From an uncultured Oscillospiraceae bacterium (GTDB lineage: Bacteria > Bacillota > Clostridia > Oscillospirales > Oscillospiraceae): DNA of 37,918 nt. Shown here piece by piece: positions 1-9,046 of the stretch. Positions within the stretch are counted from its first letter, which is position 1; each line of letters starts with the position of its first letter. The DNA lies in contig CAJUAS010000016.1 of NCBI GenBank assembly GCA_910584395.1, positions 1-37,918 of the forward strand. The letters are read 5' to 3'. Made by a program: the position numbers and the translations under genes. The notes beneath the pieces are model-generated. The model was not told where the DNA came from and searched no databases. It saw only the letters and a list, made by a program, of their open reading frames with translations.

Positions 1-994
1 GCTCTTTGCGGACGCGGTAATACCGATCCAGCAGCTTGGGCGAATTGAGGTAGGTATTGCGGTGCATCACTCCATAGCGAAGGAATTCTGCATTTTGCAG
101 CGCCGGGATCATAGAAAACACCCGTTTTTGTTCGGGAAACCGCAAATGGGTCTGAAACCCGACCAGATTGTAAACGCTCCCCTGTGCGTTGTCCCGCCGA
201 AGCTGCACCACTGCGTAAGGCTCTCGCCCTGTTTTGGGGTCTGTCAGCCCCTTGGGCTTCAAAGGCCCGTAGCGGAGAGTGTCCCGCCCCCGGCGGGCCA
301 TGACCTCCACCGGCATACAGCCCTCAAAGACCCCTGCGTCCTCAAAGCCGTGGACTTCTGCCTGCTCCGCGGCGGTCAGCGCCCGCCAAAAGGCGTCATA
401 TTGCGTTTCGTCCAGCGCGCAGTTGATATAATCCGCCGTTCCCTTATCATAGCGGGAGGCAAACCACGCCTGCTCCAGATCAATGCTCTCAAAGCTCACC
501 AACGGCGCGGCGGCGTCAAAAAAGCTCAGATACTCCTCGCCGCCGAAGAACTGCCGGATCTCCTCCGCCAGCGTCTCCGACGTCAGCGGCCCGGTGGCGA
601 TAATAACCTGTCCCTCCGGCGGGATGGCCGTTACCTCGCCGGACGCAACAGAGATGTTGGGATGACCCTTGATCTTTTCGGTCACCGCCTGAGAAAAGGC
701 GTGGCGGTCTACTGCCAAAGCGCCTCCTGCCTCCACCCGATGGGCGTCGGCGCAGGCCATAATGAGACTTCCAGACCGCCGCAGCTCCTCCTTGAGCAGC
801 CCAACGGCGTTTTCTAATTGGTCAGAGCGCAGGGAATTGGAGCACACCAGCTCAGCAAAATCGTCATTGTGGTGGGCGGGAGACCTCTTTTCCGGCTTCA
901 TCTCCCGCAGAAGGACGGAGATCCCCCGCTCCGCCAGCTGCCAAGCCGCTTCGCACCCTGCCAGTCCGGCGCCGATCACTGTGACCTGTTCCAT
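1..994 (-). CDS. trmFO: TrmFO, folate-dependent tRNA (uracil-5-)-methyltransferase, C-terminus cut by window edge
   Basis: Makes m5U54 in the T-loop of tRNA, using methylenetetrahydrofolate as carbon donor and FAD/NAD(P)H as reductant; cytosolic. About 331 N-terminal residues are present of the usual ~435-440, so the gene runs off the left end. The protein opens with MEQVTVIGAGLAGCEAA, the FAD-binding Rossmann fold, followed by the family motifs LREMKPEKRSPAHH and LVCSNSLRSD; further on RRGRDTLRYGPLKPKGL is also typical of TrmFO. The ATG at 994 shares its A with the TGA stop of topA (TGATG overlap), so translation is probably coupled. Last visible gene of the ktrB-ktrA-dprA-topA operon. The family is clear; only the C-terminal NAD(P)H-binding part cannot be seen. 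Confidence 0.95.
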   Translation of the reverse strand, partial: MEQVTVIGAGLAGCEAAWQLAERGISVLLREMKPEKRSPAHHNDDFAELVCSNSLRSDQLENAVGLLKEELRRSGSLIMACADAHRVEAGGALAVDRHAFSQAVTEKIKGHPNISVASGEVTAIPPEGQVIIATGPLTSETLAEEIRQFFGGEEYLSFFDAAAPLVSFESIDLEQAWFASRYDKGTADYINCALDETQYDAFWRALTAAEQAEVHGFEDAGVFEGCMPVEVMARRGRDTLRYGPLKPKGLTDPKTGREPYAVVQLRRDNAQGSVYNLVGFQTHLRFPEQKRVFSMIPALQNAEFLRYGVMHRNTYLNSPKLLDRYYRVRKE

Positions 995-3279
995 CACTTC
1001 TTGGCGGCGGTCTTTTTCGCCGCCGGCTTCTTCGCGGTGGTCTTTCTGGCGGCAGTCTTTTTCGCCGCCGTCTTTTTCCCGGCGGTTTTCTTGGCCGGGG
1101 CTTTTTCCGGCGCAGCGTCCCCGTCTGCGCTCTTACGGCGGTAACCGCCTCGCTTCTCCTCGGGGGTAAAATTGGCGCACTGCTCATTGATGCAGAAGGG
1201 CTTGTGCGCGCCCTTCCCCGCCGTTTTGAACATCGTCTGCCCGCACACAGGGCAGTTGTCCTTCACTGGCACGTCCCAAGTAATGAAGTCGCACTTTTTG
1301 CTCTCGTCCTTGGCACTGCGCCGCTCACAGCAGTAGAAGGTATACTGCTTTCCATTCTTTTTGCTCTTGCCCGTGCGCTTCAAGATGCGCCCGCCGCACT
1401 TGGGGCACTTGCCCGGCATTTCGATCACCAGCGGCATGGTGAAGTCGCACTCCGGCCAGCCGGGACAGGCCAAAAACCGCCCAAACCGCCCGGACTTTAC
1501 CACCAACTGCCTGCCGCACTGAGGACAGATCTCCTCGGACACCTCGTCAGGCACTTTGAGACGCGTGCCGTCCAGCTCGCTCTCCACCTTCTTGAGGTTG
1601 CTTTCAAAATCGCCGTAAAAGCCGTTCAGCAGCTGCACCCAGTTTTCCTCGCCGGATTCCACCTTGTCCAGACTGCTCTCCATCCGGGCGGTAAAGGTGG
1701 GGTCGGCCACATCGGGGAATTTATCCCGCATCAGCCCGGTGACCACTTCTCCCAAAGGCGTGGGGCGTAAATTGCGCCCTTCCTTGATGACATATTCCCG
1801 ATCCATGATCGTTGACACGGTGGGCGCATAGGTGGAAGGCCGCCCAATGCCCTTTTCCTCCAGTGCGCGGATCAAGGTCGCTTCTGTATAGCGCGCCGGC
1901 GGCTGGGTAAAGTGCTGTTCCGGTGTGAAGCTGTTTGCCTTTACCTTTTCCCCCTCCTTCAAATCAGGCAAGGGAGACTGAACCTCCTCCTCGTCCTCGT
2001 CCCGACCTTCCTCGTAAACAGCTGTAAAGCCATTAAACTTCACAGAAGAATGGTTGGCACGGAAGAGATACCCGGCGCTCTCCACGTCGATGGAGACGCT
2101 GTCATAGACGGCGGAAGCCATCTGGCAGGCCAAAAAGCGACTCCAGATGAGCTTGTAGAGCTTATACTGTTCAGCGGTCAGATCCTTGCGGATGCTCTCC
2201 GGATCTAAGCGTACATCGGAGGGCCGAATGGCCTCGTGGGCATCCTGCGCGCCGGATTTGGTCTTGTAGCGGCGGGGCTTCTCGGGATAATAAGCCTTTC
2301 CGTAGCGGCTCAGAATGAAGCTGCGGGCCGCTGCGATGGCCTCTTCGGAAAGGCGCAGGGAGTCCGTTCTCATATAGGTGATCAGACCCACAGTGCCCTC
2401 GCCGGTGATGTCCACGCCTTCATAAAGCTGCTGGGCAATGGACATGGTGCGGCGGGGCGGCATCCCCAGCTTACGGGACGCCTCCTGCTGGAGAGTAGAG
2501 GTAATGAACGGCGGCGCAGGGTTGCGCTGCTTATCCTGACGTTTGACTTCTTTGACTGAAAAGTCTTTCCCCTTTACAGCATTCAGGATGGCGTCCACTT
2601 CGCTGCGGCTGTGAAGCTCCATCTTCTTGTCCTTGCCATGGAAGGACGCCTTAAACTTCCCGATATTGGGGGCAATACGGGAAAAGTCCACGTCGATCGA
2701 CCAATACTCCTGACTCTCAAAGGCGCGGATCTCCTCTTCCCGCTCCACCACGAGGCGCGTGGCCACCGACTGCACCCGCCCGGCAGACAGTCCCCGGCGG
2801 ATCTTTTTCCAAAGGAGGGGGGACAGCTCATAGCCCACGATGCGGTCCAGAATGCGCCGGGCCTGCTGGGCGTCCACTAAATTCTGGTCAATGGCGCGGG
2901 GCTGGGCGATGGACTCGGTGACCACCTTCTTGGTAATCTCATTGAAGGTCACCCGGTAAGTGCGCTCGTCAGGTAGTTCCAGCAGTTCCTTCAAGTGCCA
3001 CGAAATAGCTTCCCCTTCGCGGTCAGGGTCGGTGGCGAGAAAGATCTTGTCGCTCTTTTTGGCCGCCTTCTTCAAATCGCGAATGATGTCCTCTTTGCCC
3101 TGAATGGGCTGGTAATTGGGCGCAAAGCCATTGTCCACATCCACGCTCAGCTTGCTTTTGGGCAAATCGCGGACGTGGCCCATTGAGGCTACTACCTGAT
3201 ATTCCGGCCCTAAATATTTTCCGATGGTCTTTGCCTTGGCGGGTGACTCCACGATCACCAAATTGGTCTTGCTTGCCAT
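994..3279 (-). CDS. topA: DNA topoisomerase I (type IA)
   Basis: Relaxes negative supercoils by passing DNA through a transient single-strand break. 761 aa. The Toprim domain is at the N-terminus (LVIVESPAKAKTIGKYLG near residues 7-24, DPDREGEAISWH near 83). The catalytic tyrosine is Y302 in TYMRTDS. Three C4-type zinc ribbons follow the catalytic core (CPQCGR..., CPKCGG..., CPVCGQ...). The last ~45 residues are a Lys/Ala-rich tail of repeated AAKKT-like units, as in some actinobacterial and clostridial TopA proteins, probably a DNA-binding tail. Start chosen at ATG 3279, six bases after GGGAGG. It follows dprA by 27 bp and its stop overlaps the trmFO start by one base. The dprA-topA-trmFO order is common in Firmicutes. 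Confidence 0.97.
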   Translation of the reverse strand: MASKTNLVIVESPAKAKTIGKYLGPEYQVVASMGHVRDLPKSKLSVDVDNGFAPNYQPIQGKEDIIRDLKKAAKKSDKIFLATDPDREGEAISWHLKELLELPDERTYRVTFNEITKKVVTESIAQPRAIDQNLVDAQQARRILDRIVGYELSPLLWKKIRRGLSAGRVQSVATRLVVEREEEIRAFESQEYWSIDVDFSRIAPNIGKFKASFHGKDKKMELHSRSEVDAILNAVKGKDFSVKEVKRQDKQRNPAPPFITSTLQQEASRKLGMPPRRTMSIAQQLYEGVDITGEGTVGLITYMRTDSLRLSEEAIAAARSFILSRYGKAYYPEKPRRYKTKSGAQDAHEAIRPSDVRLDPESIRKDLTAEQYKLYKLIWSRFLACQMASAVYDSVSIDVESAGYLFRANHSSVKFNGFTAVYEEGRDEDEEEVQSPLPDLKEGEKVKANSFTPEQHFTQPPARYTEATLIRALEEKGIGRPSTYAPTVSTIMDREYVIKEGRNLRPTPLGEVVTGLMRDKFPDVADPTFTARMESSLDKVESGEENWVQLLNGFYGDFESNLKKVESELDGTRLKVPDEVSEEICPQCGRQLVVKSGRFGRFLACPGWPECDFTMPLVIEMPGKCPKCGGRILKRTGKSKKNGKQYTFYCCERRSAKDESKKCDFITWDVPVKDNCPVCGQTMFKTAGKGAHKPFCINEQCANFTPEEKRGGYRRKSADGDAAPEKAPAKKTAGKKTAAKKTAARKTTAKKPAAKKTAAKK

Positions 3280-3306
3280 AGCCTGCCTCCCGATCGATCA
3301 TAGAAT

Positions 3307-4578
3307 TTATTCGTCTGTGTAAATACGCACAGCGGCGGAAAACCGCTTGCCCGCTCCTTCGTGGACGAACCCAGCCAGCTGGAGCATCACCACCGCCGAG
3401 GTACACCGCCGCGCCGGGATCTGGGTGGTGTCGATGATCTCGTCCAGCACCAGAGCGCGTTCCCGCAAAGCCAACAACACGTCCCTCTGGTCATCGGTCA
3501 GTGCAGGCGAGAGCTTCTTCCAATGAATATAGGGAATTTCTCCCCCCTTGTCAACCCCTTTTTCCTCCTTGGGGGACTTCTCAGGGGCGGCGGCCGCCTC
3601 CCTCTCCTCCTCCTGCCCGGCCTGTTCGGGGCGCGGACGAACCCCCGGTGCAATGGCAGGGGTATCCGGCGCAAGACCGGGCTTCAGTTTGATTTTATGG
3701 GGATATCGGCTCTGATACTCCTGAAGGATCTCGCTGGCAGAGGTGACCAGCATGGCCTCGCTCCGGCGGATCAGCAGATTGGGTGTGTAGCTCATAGGCG
3801 CGCCCACCGGCCCGGGTACGGCAAATACGTCGCGGTTTTGATCCAGCGCTGCCCGGGCGGTGATCTGCGTCCCGGAGGTATAACCACCCTCCACCACGAC
3901 GATGCCCAGAGATAATCCGCTCATAATGCGGTTTCGGGCGGGAAAATGGCTTCTGTCCGCCCGCGTTCCCGGCGGGTATTCGCTGATCAGCAGCCCCGCT
4001 GCGGCCACATCTTGATAGAGATAGCGGTTTTCGCTGGGATAGATCACGTCCAGTCCGCACCCCAGCACGCCGCAGACCGTTCCGCCGCCGCGCAGTGCGC
4101 CCCGCAGGGCTTCGCTGTCCAAACCGCGCGCCAAACCAGATAACACCACCGCGCCCTGCGCGGCAAGGTCGTGGCCGAGGCGCTGGGCCTGCGCGATGCC
4201 ATAGCCTGTCGGCTCCCGCGTACCGATCAGGCTGATGACCACCTGATCGTCAAAGGCGATGTCTTTGCCTTGCAGATAGAGTACCGCAGGCGGGTCATAG
4301 ATATTCCGAAGCCGTTCCGGGTATCCTGCATCTCCGAAGGTAAGGATGCGCTGGCCCAGACGGTCACAGTCGGCCAAAATGCGCTCCGCGTCTTCCATGG
4401 ACTTATCCAAAAGAGACGCCTTCCCCACACTTGTCAAGCCTGCGACCAGATCGTATTCCGCGGGATCGGCAAAGTGGGCGGCCTCCGGTGTGCCAAAGTG
4501 ATCCAGCAGACCCAGCATTCCTACGTTGGACAACCCCTTGCGCGTAGACAGCCACAACCAGTATTTCAAACTTGCCAT
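3307..4578 (-). CDS. dprA: DNA-processing protein DprA (Smf)
   Basis: Binds incoming single-stranded DNA during natural transformation and loads RecA; many non-competent Firmicutes also keep it. 423 aa. An N-terminal helical region (1-75) precedes the Rossmann-fold core with SLIGTREPTGYG (residues ~117-127), SGLARGLDSEA (~147-157), GCGLDVIYPSEN and SHFPARNRIMSGLS, all hallmark DprA motifs. A charged Pro/Glu-rich linker follows, then a C-terminal winged-helix (DML1-like) segment. A longer in-frame reading exists upstream, but I chose ATG 4578: it has GGAGG seven bases in front and avoids running into the upstream methyltransferase gene, which ends at 4599. Operon member between the methyltransferase and topA. 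Confidence 0.95.
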   Translation of the reverse strand: MASLKYWLWLSTRKGLSNVGMLGLLDHFGTPEAAHFADPAEYDLVAGLTSVGKASLLDKSMEDAERILADCDRLGQRILTFGDAGYPERLRNIYDPPAVLYLQGKDIAFDDQVVISLIGTREPTGYGIAQAQRLGHDLAAQGAVVLSGLARGLDSEALRGALRGGGTVCGVLGCGLDVIYPSENRYLYQDVAAAGLLISEYPPGTRADRSHFPARNRIMSGLSLGIVVVEGGYTSGTQITARAALDQNRDVFAVPGPVGAPMSYTPNLLIRRSEAMLVTSASEILQEYQSRYPHKIKLKPGLAPDTPAIAPGVRPRPEQAGQEEEREAAAAPEKSPKEEKGVDKGGEIPYIHWKKLSPALTDDQRDVLLALRERALVLDEIIDTTQIPARRCTSAVVMLQLAGFVHEGAGKRFSAAVRIYTDE

Positions 4579-4598
4579 TTCCCCGCCTCCTTCTTCGT

Positions 4599-5372
4599 TC
4601 AGCAGCCTCGCGCCATCTCCCAAAGCAGGATCGTGGCAGCGGCGGCGGCGTTCAGCGACTCGCACCGTTCCCGCATGGGGATCATCACCCGCTGTCCGCA
4701 GGCCGCAAGAACTTCCTCGGAAATGCCGTGGCCCTCGTTGCCAATGATGGGAAGGCTGCCGTTCAAATCAAAGCTGCCCAATGTTTGGCAGCCCTCCCCC
4801 AGCGCAGCGGCGCACAAGGTCAAGCCGCCGCGCGCGGCAAAGTCCTTCAGTTCCTCAAGGCTGACCCCCCATACAGGCAGGCGAAAGCACGCCCCCATGG
4901 TGGCCCGCACGGTTTTCGGATGAAAGGGGTCGGCGCAGCGGCCCAAAAGGAACAGCCCGTCCGCTCCCAGCGCGTCGGCGGTGCGCCAGATCATACCCAC
5001 GTTGCCCGGATCCTGCAAGCCGTCCAGAGCCAGATACCGCCCGCGATCCGGCGCAGGCATAGCGGTCTCCCGCCGCTCCACGGTAAAGAGCACGCCTTGC
5101 GGCGTTTCCATGGGGGACAGATAGGCCATCAGCTCCGGCGGCACTTGGATCTGCTCCACCCCTTCCGGCAGGCGCAGTCCCTCCTCAAAGGCGTGCCCTA
5201 CCGTAGTGATGACCTGCCGCACAGGCACATTCCAACGGATGGCCTCCCGCCAGAGCTTTTCTCCGTCCGCCAGATATTCTCCCGCCTCCCGGCGGTAGAC
5301 GCCGCTTTTCGCCAGTTTACGCAGGTGGACGCACAGCGGGTTTTGGCGGCTGGTGATCGTTTTTGCCTCCAT
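4599..5372 (-). CDS. SpoU/TrmH-family RNA 2'-O-methyltransferase
   Basis: Predicted SAM-dependent ribose 2'-O-methyltransferase of rRNA or tRNA (SPOUT superfamily), resembling the RlmB/TsnR/YsgA group. About 257 aa. The N-terminal ~95 residues resemble the SpoU substrate-binding domain. The catalytic knot follows with motif 1 (LDGLQDPGNVGMIWRTADA, ~120-138), motif 2 (PIIGNEGHGIS) and motif 3 (IPMRERCESLNAAAAATILLWE), which contain the conserved Asn, Glu and the SLN triad. ATG 5372 overlaps the ktrA TGA by one base (TGATG); an in-frame GTG lies one codon upstream. No independent Shine-Dalgarno is visible, so translational coupling to ktrA is likely. The exact RNA target cannot be read from sequence. 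Confidence 0.9.
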   Translation of the reverse strand: MEAKTITSRQNPLCVHLRKLAKSGVYRREAGEYLADGEKLWREAIRWNVPVRQVITTVGHAFEEGLRLPEGVEQIQVPPELMAYLSPMETPQGVLFTVERRETAMPAPDRGRYLALDGLQDPGNVGMIWRTADALGADGLFLLGRCADPFHPKTVRATMGACFRLPVWGVSLEELKDFAARGGLTLCAAALGEGCQTLGSFDLNGSLPIIGNEGHGISEEVLAACGQRVMIPMRERCESLNAAAAATILLWEMARGC

Positions 5373-6025
5373 CACAGCTTTTGGATGATGTTGATGTTTT
5401 TATCCAACCCCAACACCACCACCACATCGTCCGCCGCAAGCTCCGCGTCGCCGCCGGGAGCAATCATAAACTTCTGCTTCTCCCCCCGGCGAAGGGCAAT
5501 GATATTGACGCCATAGGCTTTCCGTACGTCGATCTCCCGAATGGTCTTGCCCACCCACATGGATGGCACGGGCACTTCCACAATGCTGGCCTCGTCGGAC
5601 AGTTCAATAAAATTGAGCACATTAGAGTTGGAAAGTGCGTGAGCCAGCTTGTTTCCCATCTCATGCTCAGGAAAGACCACCCGGTCTGCGCCGATCTTTT
5701 CCAATACCTTGCGGTGGGTGTGGCTGGCGGCCTTGCACACCACCTTGTTCACGCCCAGCTCCTTGAGATTCAGGGTAATGAGAGCGCTGTTCCCGATGTC
5801 GCCGCCCACCGCCACCACGGCACAGTCAAAATTCCGCACCGCAAGGGCGCGGAGTACTTCAGGGTCGCGGGCGTCCGCGGTGACGGCATGGGTCACGTTG
5901 GGGGCAGCCGCTTGGACTAACTCCTCGCGGATGTCCATGGCCAGCACCTCGTTGCCCAGCGTACACAGCTCTGTCGCCACAGTCGTCCCAAAGCGGCCAA
6001 GGCCGATCACAAGAAAGGTTTTCAT
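5372..6025 (-). CDS. ktrA: Potassium uptake regulatory subunit KtrA/TrkA (RCK domain)
   Basis: Cytosolic nucleotide-binding gating subunit of a Ktr/Trk potassium transporter. 217 aa. The RCK_N Rossmann domain starts at once with VIGLGRFG (residues 6-13) and has the acidic D31 at the end of strand 2. A TrkA_C (RCK_C) domain fills the C-terminal third (VEVPVPSMWVGKTIREIDVR and ENINIIxxL-like end). Start chosen at ATG 6025: it follows AAGGAGGAG, and the preceding in-frame stretch is the tail of ktrB in another frame. It lies 14 bp downstream of the ktrB stop, so the two subunits are co-transcribed. The single-RCK length fits KtrA rather than the double-RCK TrkA of enterobacteria. Confidence 0.95.
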   Translation of the reverse strand: MKTFLVIGLGRFGTTVATELCTLGNEVLAMDIREELVQAAAPNVTHAVTADARDPEVLRALAVRNFDCAVVAVGGDIGNSALITLNLKELGVNKVVCKAASHTHRKVLEKIGADRVVFPEHEMGNKLAHALSNSNVLNFIELSDEASIVEVPVPSMWVGKTIREIDVRKAYGVNIIALRRGEKQKFMIAPGGDAELAADDVVVVLGLDKNINIIQKL

Positions 6026-6039
6026 CTCAAATCTCCTCC

Positions 6040-7407
6040 TTATCCGATCATCACATCGGTAACAGGGTACTTGATTTTTGTCTCGCGGGCCACAGAACGT
6101 CTGGTGGAAAAAGCAAGTGAGCAAGATAAGATGCCCACCCGGCCCAGATACATAAAGAGAACAAGAAACACCCGGCACGGAATGGACAGGGTCGGGGTGA
6201 TCCCCGTCGTCAAGCCCACCGTTCCAAGGGCGGAAGCAATTTCAAAACCGGCATCCATAAACGGAACGCCGTCAAAAAGCGAAAGGAACATTGCGCCGAT
6301 GATAAACAGAAGAAGGGCGGTCAATGCCAGCGTGGTCGCGCTGGTCTGCTGCCGCCGGTCAATGGAGCGTCCGCCGATGGTCACAACGCTCCGCCCGCGA
6401 AAGCCCGCCAGCACGCTCAGACCCAGCACCGCTACCGTGACGGTCTTGATCCCGCCTGCCGTTGAGCCGGACGATCCGCCAATGATCATGAGGACGCATC
6501 CCAGCGCCTGAGACGTATCCCTCAAGCCGCCTTGGTCAATGGTGGAAAAGCCCGCCGTCCGGAAGGTGACGGACTGAAACAGCGCGTTCATCACCTTGTC
6601 GCCCAGCGGCATACTTCCAAGGGTCGCCGGGTTTTTCCACTCTACCGCAAACAAAATGGCCCAGCCGATCAGGATCAAAGCTACCGTCATGGTAAGCACC
6701 AGCTTGGTGTAAAGGGAGAGCTTCTTCCAATGGCGGTTTTGGACGATATCGCTCCATACAAAAAAGCCCAGACCCCCGATGACGATCAGCGCCATAATGG
6801 TGAACAGCACCACCGGGTCGCTTTGAAACGGCACAAGGCTCTGGAAGGGTGCGTCCAGCCCCAGCAGATCAAACCCCGCATTGCAGAACGCAGAGACAGA
6901 ATGAAACACGCCCATCCAGATCCCCTGCCCCCAGCCATAGCGGGGAATAAAGCGGGTCATCAGGAGCAACGCGCCCGCCCCCTCAAAGCACAGCGTCCAT
7001 TTCAGGGTGAAACGCACCAGCCGCACCACCCCGTTCATGTTGTTGAGGTTCAGGCTGGATACCATGATGAGCCGCTCGGAAAGGCCGATCTTGCGGCGGA
7101 CAAGAAAAGAAAAGAGGGTCATAATGGTGATAAAGCCCAACCCGCCCATTTGGATCATGGCCAAGATCACCGCCTGCCCGAACCACGACCACTGCGTGGC
7201 TGTGTCCGCCACCACAAGCCCGGTGACGCAGGTGGAGGAGGTAGCGGTAAACAAGCTTATAAGCCAACCTGCGCTTTCTCCGCTGCTGGAGGCAATGGGC
7301 AGGGTGAGGAGGATCGTCCCCAGCGCAATGATCGCAGCGAAGGAGCCGGCCACGATGCGGGTAGGGTTCAGCGCACGCCGCTTGAGCAGATGAAATTTCC
7401 TTCGCAT
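6040..7407 (-). CDS. ktrB: Potassium uptake transmembrane subunit KtrB/TrkH
   Basis: Membrane pore of the Ktr-type K+ (Na+-coupled) uptake system, paired with KtrA directly downstream. 455 aa and very hydrophobic, with about 8-10 membrane segments in four M-P-M units. The four pore loops are visible: TATSSTCVTGL (~54-64), SAFCNAGFDLLG, SVTFRTAGFSTID and ASALGTVGLTTGIT. Each has the filter glycine expected of the SKT superfamily. GSSGSTAGGIKT before the last unit is the conserved gating-loop region. Start chosen at ATG 7407 behind GGAGGGAAGG; 31 further in-frame codons upstream lack a good start and would include the promoter. First gene of the six-gene operon read from 7445-7473. Confidence 0.95.
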   Translation of the reverse strand: MRRKFHLLKRRALNPTRIVAGSFAAIIALGTILLTLPIASSSGESAGWLISLFTATSSTCVTGLVVADTATQWSWFGQAVILAMIQMGGLGFITIMTLFSFLVRRKIGLSERLIMVSSLNLNNMNGVVRLVRFTLKWTLCFEGAGALLLMTRFIPRYGWGQGIWMGVFHSVSAFCNAGFDLLGLDAPFQSLVPFQSDPVVLFTIMALIVIGGLGFFVWSDIVQNRHWKKLSLYTKLVLTMTVALILIGWAILFAVEWKNPATLGSMPLGDKVMNALFQSVTFRTAGFSTIDQGGLRDTSQALGCVLMIIGGSSGSTAGGIKTVTVAVLGLSVLAGFRGRSVVTIGGRSIDRRQQTSATTLALTALLLFIIGAMFLSLFDGVPFMDAGFEIASALGTVGLTTGITPTLSIPCRVFLVLFMYLGRVGILSCSLAFSTRRSVARETKIKYPVTDVMIG

Positions 7408-7444
7408 GGCCCTTCCCTCCCATCTTCCACCATAAGCGAGGCCA

Positions 7445-7473
7445 AGTATATCACACCCCATATGGTTTTTCAA
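7445..7473 (-). promoter_or_regulatory. Sigma-A type promoter of the ktrB operon
   Basis: On the minus strand TTGAAA (7468-7473) and TATACT (7445-7450) are separated by exactly 17 bp. The predicted start lies about 30 bp before the ktrB ATG. It is back-to-back with the promoter of the symporter gene; the two -35 boxes are about 20 bp apart. Confidence 0.7.
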
Positions 7474-7493
7474 GCTATTTCTTTTTATAATGG

Positions 7494-7522
7494 TAGACAA
7501 AACCGCCGTCCTACGATATACT
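7494..7522 (+). promoter_or_regulatory. Sigma-A type promoter of the AGCS symporter gene
   Basis: TAGACA (7494-7499), 17 bp spacer, TATACT (7517-7522). The expected transcript start near 7529 gives a leader of about 48 bases before the ATG at 7577. An additional TATAAT at 7486-7491 has no good -35 partner. Confidence 0.65.
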
Positions 7523-7576
7523 TAGCACTACGTCTCTGCAAACCCAATGACAATGAGAAAGACAGGAGAGAGTAAC

Positions 7577-8995
7577 ATGAGCTGGATCGTCACAGCCATC
7601 ACCGCAGTGTATAAACTGCTGTGGGGCGACCTTATCACCCTTCCCCTCCCCGGCGGCGGTTCGCTGGGCATTTCCCTGCTGGTGCTTTTGCTCATTCCCA
7701 CAGGCATCTACTTCACCTTGCGCACCCGTTTTCTCCCCGTGCGGCTTTTTCCGGAAATGCTGCGGGTCACGGCGGAGAAAAAATCCGACGGCGGCGCGAT
7801 CTCCGGCGTTCAGGCCCTGATCGTCTCTACGGCCACCCGCGTCGGCATGGGCAATCTCATTGGCGTGGTCGCCGCCATCTCTGCGGGAGGCGCGGGGGCG
7901 GTATTTTGGATGTGGGTCACCGCTTTGATCGGCTCTTCCACCGCCTTTATTGAAGCCACGCTGGCCCAAATCCACAAGGAAAAAGATCCGCTCTACGGTG
8001 GCTGGCGGGGCGGCCCAGCCTACTACATCCATAACTTCATCAAGGAGAAGAAGGAAAAGCACGGCAGAAAGCTGGGGCGGTATTCTGTTCTTGCAATGCT
8101 TTTTGCCGTTTCCGGCCTGATCTGCTGGTGTGGGATCAGTCAGGTCATCAGCAATTCTGTCTCTTCCGCTTTCCAAAACGCCTTTCATATCCCGCCCATT
8201 TATACCACTGTCACGCTGGTGGCGCTGGCGGCAATTATCGTTCTCCGTAAAAACGCCACGGTGCGGGTGCTGGATATTCTTGTTCCCATTATGGCGGCGT
8301 GCTATTTTATCATCACGATCATTCTGATCGGCATGAACATCACCGTTCTTCCTGACGTGTTCCACCGCATTTTTCAGGAGGCGTTCGGTCTGCGTCAAGC
8401 TGTCGCCGGCGGTTTTGGCGCGGTGGTGATGAACGGCGTTAAGCGCGGGCTGTTCTCCAACGAAGCCGGTTCTGGCTCTGCCCCCTGTGCCGCTGCCGCA
8501 GGAGACACCTCTCACCCGGCCCGCACCGGTCTCTTGCAGGCCCTTGGCGTGTTTATTGACACCATTGTGATCTGTAGCTGCACCGCCTTTATTATTCTGG
8601 TCACGCCGGAAGGACAAGTTGCTGGGCTGCAAGGTATGGATCTGCTTCAGGCGTCCATGGGATATCATTTAGGAAACTTTGGCGTGGTGTTTATCGCCCT
8701 GATCCTCTGGCTGTTCAGCTTCTCCACCTTCATCGGCATCCTTTTCTATGCCCGTTCCAACGTCGCTTACCTGTTCGGCGACAACTGGCTTTCCCAGACC
8801 GCCTATAAGGTGCTTGCGCTGATCATGCTTTTTGTCGGCGGTCTTGCGGCGTATACCTTCGTTTGGGATCTGGGTGATGTAGGCGTGGGATTGATGACCG
8901 TGTTTAATATCATCGTCATTCTTCCCATGTCCAAACAGGCGCTCGTTTCTCTGAAGGACTATGAAGGGAAAATAAGGCAGCGGAAAAAATCCTAA
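7577..8995 (+). CDS. AGCS-family sodium:amino acid (alanine/glycine) symporter
   Basis: Inner-membrane Na+-coupled importer of small neutral amino acids (alanine/glycine carrier family, TC 2.A.25). 472 aa with about 10-11 hydrophobic segments. Family signatures are STATRVGMGNLIGVVAAIS (~76-94), GGWRGGPAYYI, FSNEAGSGSAPCAAAAGDT and the C-terminal FNIIVILPMSKQALVSLKDY. Start chosen at ATG 7577 (MSWIVTAI) behind AGGAGAG; ten in-frame codons upstream carry no ribosome binding site. It is transcribed alone, divergently from ktrB, and ends at the hairpin at 9011-9032. Both neighbours are cation-linked transporters, but I see no functional link with the sugar locus downstream. Substrate specificity cannot be read from sequence. 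Confidence 0.93.
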   Translation: MSWIVTAITAVYKLLWGDLITLPLPGGGSLGISLLVLLLIPTGIYFTLRTRFLPVRLFPEMLRVTAEKKSDGGAISGVQALIVSTATRVGMGNLIGVVAAISAGGAGAVFWMWVTALIGSSTAFIEATLAQIHKEKDPLYGGWRGGPAYYIHNFIKEKKEKHGRKLGRYSVLAMLFAVSGLICWCGISQVISNSVSSAFQNAFHIPPIYTTVTLVALAAIIVLRKNATVRVLDILVPIMAACYFIITIILIGMNITVLPDVFHRIFQEAFGLRQAVAGGFGAVVMNGVKRGLFSNEAGSGSAPCAAAAGDTSHPARTGLLQALGVFIDTIVICSCTAFIILVTPEGQVAGLQGMDLLQASMGYHLGNFGVVFIALILWLFSFSTFIGILFYARSNVAYLFGDNWLSQTAYKVLALIMLFVGGLAAYTFVWDLGDVGVGLMTVFNIIVILPMSKQALVSLKDYEGKIRQRKKS

Positions 8996-9005
8996 CAGAC
9001 GATAT

Positions 9006-9037
9006 AAAAAGGGGCAGCCGCTTGGCTGCCCCTTTCT
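9006..9037. terminator. Bidirectional intrinsic terminator
   Basis: Nine-bp GC-rich stem 9011-9019/9024-9032 (GGGGCAGCC/GGCTGCCCC) with a 4-base loop. A5 lies on the left and TTTCTT on the right, so it can end both the symporter transcript and the convergent GH95 transcript. Confidence 0.9.
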
Positions 9038-9046
9038 TGTGCTGAT

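Noticed and set aside
62..817. A plus-strand open frame opposite trmFO
   Set aside because: The minus-strand frame reads continuous TrmFO motifs; the plus frame has none.
4579..4665. N-terminal extension of DprA
   Set aside because: It overlaps the end of the upstream methyltransferase gene and the internal ATG 4578 has a much better ribosome binding site.
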